7,703 nt of DNA from positions 1-7,703 of the forward strand of contig JAGGWA010000125.1 of NCBI GenBank assembly GCA_021157745.1, written 5' to 3'. This DNA comes from Thermoplasmata archaeon. GTDB taxonomy: Archaea > Thermoplasmatota > E2 > UBA202 > JdFR-43. The position numbers were made by a program, and so were the translations under genes. This document shows positions 4,576 to 7,703 of this stretch, piece after piece (positions within the stretch are counted from its first letter, which is position 1; the number at the start of each line of letters is the position of its first letter). The notes under the pieces are model-generated. The model saw only the letters and a program-made list of their open reading frames with translations. It was not told where the DNA came from and ran no database searches.

Positions 4576-5871
4576 TCATATAAAATATGCTTCTATTTCA
4601 TCGTAGGCAAAGGAATTGCCATCGAAAGCTTTTATCATTATTTCATGCTTTCCTTTAAGATTCGCCTTCCATGTGTATGGCGGGGAAGAAACATCTTTAA
4701 CGAGCTTCCCATCAACATAAAATGAAACATGCTCGGCATTGGAAACAAAAGCTTGAATAACGAGGCTTCCTATAACAATGTTTTGCGGAACGGGCATTAT
4801 CATTCTTCCATCTATGTATAGCATATGCATGAAATTGTTTGGCACTCTGAATATCGTAACAACATCGTTAATAGAAGGCATGTCATCTATACCGCAAATC
4901 CATGCCATGCTCCGCCTTATTATCCACCAGTTGTATCCCCATGATGTGTAGTTTCCTCCTGTCCATCTATAGAGGTATTTTTCTCTGAACAATGTGTATT
5001 TACTCCTTCCCGGAAATTCTTCAACATGCCCTCCAATCATCGTTATTTCTTCTGGATGTGGTCCAAATAGCACGATGCGACCTTTTCCATAGGTTGTGGC
5101 TATTCCAGCATACTGCCCTTTTATATCAGTTGTTATATTCCCATCCATATACCATTTTCCCCATTTTTTATACCAATGATGCAATGGCGCCTTCTCGCTG
5201 GGCTCCTCGTTGTATATCGCTATCGGCTCAATCTCGCCGAGTAGCTTATCATTAGCATTTGCAGGATACATTCCAGGGCCACCTTCATATCTGATAATGC
5301 GAGTGTTGTTAGGATATGCTTCAAATATTGGATGGCGCAAAAGCCTGCATTCTATGGGCACGCCGCCTTCGATGCCTGCTGTCTTATACAAATACTGCCA
5401 CTCCTGATCCTGATCATCATTTATATACACATTTGCAATCCTCAAAACAGCCTTGTTTATCAAATAATCCATTGCATTACTTGGCTTTTCATATCCCATA
5501 CTTGCCTCATTGGCGCCACCGCATATTCCGAGATATCCTCCTCCGCTCGCTATAAACTGCCTCACCATTTCTTTCCATAGTTTATCCATGCCATAGAGAT
5601 ATTGTCGCCCGCTCGCTCCTATAACGAGAGCATCGTAGTTACGAAGCTTTCCAAGCAATATGTCCTTCTGGCTTATCTCATTAACGAGAAAAACATAGGT
5701 TTTTCCGTTTGCATGCCATCCATATTTCAAAGATGTCTCGAGAACTTTAACAGCAGGAACTATTGATGGATATACAGCTATTCTTTTGTATACTATGTCA
5801 TCGCTTTTTCCATAATTCAGAGAAGGGAATAGAAGGATGATTGTGATGATGGCGAGCACAACCTTTTTCAT
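4576..5871 (-). CDS. Exported class I glutamine amidotransferase-like (BPL_N-type) protein with Ig-like tail
   Basis: The 431-residue protein has a Sec signal peptide (MKK, hydrophobic core 4-16, probable cleavage near residue 21), so the domain works outside the cytoplasm. Residues of about 28-305 form a class I glutamine amidotransferase-like fold related to the N-terminal domain of eukaryotic biotin-protein ligases (BPL_N). GGGYLGICGGA (110-120) is the nucleophile elbow with Cys117, and FGPHPEE (269-275) supplies His272 and Glu274, so a full Cys-His-Glu triad looks present. A Trp-rich segment (302-325) leads to a C-terminal Ig-like domain (about 362-431) with YVDGKLV, PPYTW and KHEIMIKAFDG, like those in bacterial surface proteins. 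The substrate is unknown; secretion argues against glutamine-dependent biosynthesis and suggests amide or peptide hydrolysis at the cell surface, or binding only. The ATG lies 20 bases after the SDR gene, with no own promoter visible, so both are probably co-transcribed. Confidence 0.8.
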   Translation of the reverse strand: MKKVVLAIITIILLFPSLNYGKSDDIVYKRIAVYPSIVPAVKVLETSLKYGWHANGKTYVFLVNEISQKDILLGKLRNYDALVIGASGRQYLYGMDKLWKEMVRQFIASGGGYLGICGGANEASMGYEKPSNAMDYLINKAVLRIANVYINDDQDQEWQYLYKTAGIEGGVPIECRLLRHPIFEAYPNNTRIIRYEGGPGMYPANANDKLLGEIEPIAIYNEEPSEKAPLHHWYKKWGKWYMDGNITTDIKGQYAGIATTYGKGRIVLFGPHPEEITMIGGHVEEFPGRSKYTLFREKYLYRWTGGNYTSWGYNWWIIRRSMAWICGIDDMPSINDVVTIFRVPNNFMHMLYIDGRMIMPVPQNIVIGSLVIQAFVSNAEHVSFYVDGKLVKDVSSPPYTWKANLKGKHEIMIKAFDGNSFAYDEIEAYFI

Positions 5872-5891
5872 ATTGGTTAAAACAGCGCGTG

Positions 5892-6815
5892 TTAAAAAGA
5901 ATTGCGATATTGGAGGTATGATAGAATTGCTTCCATGCTACTATGCTCTGGCTCAAAGCCAAGATCTCTTTTTGCTTTTTCTCCGCTTGCAACCCATTCA
6001 TATGTTACGAAATCCAAAATTTCTGGAGGAAATTTCGTTGCATGAAGCCACCACGCAATCTTTAACAAATTTCTGATTAACCAGCGAGGCATTCTCACTG
6101 CTTTTTTGCCAGCCATATCTATTATTTCCTTCCATCTAACAACGCTTTCTCCGACTATGTTATACACCCCTCTTGCATCCTTTTTCAAAGCCAAATCATA
6201 CGCTCTGGCAACATCATCTTCATGAACAAATTGCATCCTCGGATTTCTTCCATCTACGAGAGGCAAAACAGGCATTTTGAGTAAATCAACGTAGAAATGA
6301 CTCACACTTGGGCCAACAACAAGACATGGCCTTAAAATAACAAGATTTTTTTCATCAAGCAATTCCTCTGCAACTTCTTCAACCATAATCTTATGCTTGT
6401 TGTAATAGTATGTGGGATGCCCTCTTTTTGGGCTATCTTCAGTGAGCCACTCTGGATTGTCTTCCCATGCTCCATAAACCATTGTGCTGCTCGTTATAAT
6501 GAATTTTTTTACACCCGCCTCTATCCCAGCTTCAATGACATTCCTCGTTCCATTGACATCGATATCATACATTTCTTTTTTATCATGCGTTGGAGAAACA
6601 ACGAAAGCGAGATGTATTATAGCATCAACGCCCTCAAACAATTTTTTTATGCCCTCATCTCTAACATCCATTCTATGATACTCAAGCTTTGTGAAGCCGT
6701 GGTTCCATTGCCTTCTTGAAATTCCCACAACTCTGTCATAAAATTCATCTTTTTCCATCAAGGCAATCAATTTTCTTCCAAAGTACCCAGCTGCTCCTGT
6801 TATGGCAACATCCAT
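5892..6815 (-). CDS. NAD-dependent epimerase/dehydratase (extended SDR)
   Basis: The 307-residue protein is a complete extended short-chain dehydrogenase/reductase. The Rossmann nucleotide-binding motif TGAAGYFG is at 6-13, Asp50 in the MDV segment fits adenine binding, IIHLA is at 66-70, and the catalytic set is Ser109-Ser110-Thr111 plus Tyr138 and Lys142 (YNKHK). MQFVHEDDVARA (194-205) and GVYNIVG (216-222) are typical of the C-terminal substrate domain. Relatives act on nucleotide sugars (UDP-glucose 4-epimerase-like) or on other alcohols and sterol-like substrates; the exact substrate cannot be read. Residues 243-268, with several Trp and Leu/Ile, form a somewhat hydrophobic helix that might touch membrane or lipid substrate. 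The ATG at 6815 has a weak TATA-like TTTTTAAA (6843-6836) upstream and lies 27 bases after the DUF2207 stop. Confidence 0.88.
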   Translation of the reverse strand: MDVAITGAAGYFGRKLIALMEKDEFYDRVVGISRRQWNHGFTKLEYHRMDVRDEGIKKLFEGVDAIIHLAFVVSPTHDKKEMYDIDVNGTRNVIEAGIEAGVKKFIITSSTMVYGAWEDNPEWLTEDSPKRGHPTYYYNKHKIMVEEVAEELLDEKNLVILRPCLVVGPSVSHFYVDLLKMPVLPLVDGRNPRMQFVHEDDVARAYDLALKKDARGVYNIVGESVVRWKEIIDMAGKKAVRMPRWLIRNLLKIAWWLHATKFPPEILDFVTYEWVASGEKAKRDLGFEPEHSSMEAILSYLQYRNSF

Positions 6816-6842
6816 AAAAGGTTATGCATCAGTGTTTAAAAA

Positions 6843-7703
6843 TCATCTCCCTCCTGCTCCACCGCCTCCAAATCCGCCTCCGCCTCCAAATCCACCGCCT
6901 CCACCGCCGCTCCCTCCTGTTAGCGATGCATATTTTCTATTAACTGAGGAGTGTATGGAGGCGAAGTAAATATATGTGTATGGGACATAATCTGTTTCTG
7001 GCAGCTCTATGTTCAGCTTTTTAAATTCCTTTGCAACCTTCTTTCCAATGCCCAGAGCCGTTGCATAAACAAGCCATTCCTTCCATATTGAAATGTCTTG
7101 ACTTTCGTATTTTTTAAGTTGAGCCATATCTAACAAGAATTTTTTGAATGCATCCCACTCAAGCTTTTCTTTGTAATAATCCTTTTTCCAGTGTCCGAAA
7201 AGTGTTGACGGCGCTGCTGTAGCGATGCCAAATTGAAGCATAAAGAAGAAGGAAAATGAAAGAGCAGAGAAAATAACAGGATATGAATCGAAATATGAAA
7301 TGTAAAGGAAGAGAGAAATGAAGAATAATGCTATTGCAGCTATAAGAAAGAGAGCCATGAAAGCCCTGCCATTCACAATGAATTCCTTTGCATCCTTAAC
7401 CTTATGCAATTTGTTCAAATCATCTCTTATCAAAGTTATTTCTCCAACACTATCTATTCCATCTATCATCTCCCTGAATTCTTTGGCTGAGAATGTGTCA
7501 TCTATAGCATATTTTCTTAAAAATTTGATGACCCTGTCTTCATATTCATCATCGCCATGTTCTTTCAATATTTTTATACGCAGGTCATCGTTGCTATGCT
7601 CAATTTCTATGATGCCGCGTCTGTGCAAGTCAAGCAGGGTGGCATAAAAGCCATTTTCATCAAATTTTGTTGCATCTCCCTTGAAGAGCAAATTAACCTG
7701 CCA
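6843..7703 (-). CDS. DUF2207 family membrane protein, C-terminal part (cut by window end)
   Basis: The reading frame is open through position 7703, so the N-terminal part (in this family a signal peptide, an extracellular DUF2207 domain and a membrane helix) is outside the window. The visible 286 residues start with a cytoplasmic winged-helix-like segment (ATLLDLHRRGIIEIE), then two membrane helices at about 112-137 and 140-160 of the fragment, then a soluble region with WKEWLVYATALGIGKKV (207-223), which is highly typical of the family. The protein ends in a tail of about 24 residues that is almost all glycine with two spaced phenylalanines. The family's function is not known. The TTG at 7691 is not a credible start, because the conserved region continues upstream. 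It is followed at 27 bases by the SDR gene on the same strand. Confidence 0.88.
   Translation of the reverse strand, partial: WQVNLLFKGDATKFDENGFYATLLDLHRRGIIEIEHSNDDLRIKILKEHGDDEYEDRVIKFLRKYAIDDTFSAKEFREMIDGIDSVGEITLIRDDLNKLHKVKDAKEFIVNGRAFMALFLIAAIALFFISLFLYISYFDSYPVIFSALSFSFFFMLQFGIATAAPSTLFGHWKKDYYKEKLEWDAFKKFLLDMAQLKKYESQDISIWKEWLVYATALGIGKKVAKEFKKLNIELPETDYVPYTYIYFASIHSSVNRKYASLTGGSGGGGGGFGGGGGFGGGGAGGR
6846..6917 (-). repeat. Gly-rich low-complexity repeat coding the DUF2207 tail
   Basis: On the plus strand this is a run of CCT/CCG/CCA units with two CCAAAT interruptions, giving on the coding strand a GGGGF-like repeat of glycine blocks separated by Phe. Gly-rich tails are usual in DUF2207 proteins. 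The simple-sequence DNA may change length between strains by slippage, shortening or lengthening only the tail. Confidence 0.7.

Noticed and set aside
6846..6917. Short repeated CCNCC units that could look like a tandem repeat array or CRISPR-like element
   Set aside because: The repeats are in frame and encode the Gly-rich tail normal for DUF2207 proteins; there are no unique spacers.

Overview
The window reads as a compact, AT-rich piece of an archaeal chromosome. The archaeal markers are a Sec61-beta gene, the start of an archaeal/eukaryotic-type GPN-loop GTPase, an archaeal-style PurD, a DUF763 protein, and TATA-like boxes about 20-28 bases upstream of several start codons, which suggests leaderless transcripts. 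AT-rich composition and frequent ATA, AGA and AGG codons would suit a Thermoplasmatota-like euryarchaeon, but that placement is inference. There is no rRNA, tRNA, CRISPR array, insertion sequence or phage gene, and no gap without a gene reaches 300 bases.

Layout. Positions 1-1975 (minus strand) hold a HycI-type hydrogenase maturation protease, purD, and the first 61 codons of a GPN-loop GTPase whose ATG overlaps the purD stop by 4 bases. A compact divergent promoter at about 1976-2033 separates these from a plus-strand creatininase-family amidohydrolase (2034-2768) and a very small membrane protein (2792-2953). The latter meets, tail to tail with an 8-base overlap, a minus-strand pair made of Sec61-beta (3162-3323) and a 70-residue two-helix membrane protein (2946-3158) separated from it by only 3 bases. 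A short intergenic stretch (3324-3446) holds an apparently bidirectional TATA element, a perfect 12-base inverted repeat and a possible 29-codon ORF. DUF763 (3447-4514, minus) follows. The right end (4576-7703, minus) is a tightly spaced run of a DUF2207 membrane protein (cut by the window edge), an extended SDR epimerase/dehydratase, and an exported glutamine-amidotransferase-like protein with an Ig-like tail.

How the genes fit together. Most of the window is housekeeping: purine synthesis, a GTPase, protein export and hydrogenase maturation. The less explained parts are the small membrane proteins around Sec61-beta, the divergent creatininase homologue, and the right-hand cluster, which joins a nucleotide-sugar-type SDR with two exported or membrane proteins and may act at the cell envelope. 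I see no defence island or obvious new mobile system. The best leads are the Sec61-beta neighbour protein, the unannotated small ORFs with well-placed promoters, and the hairpin next to the Sec61-beta promoter.
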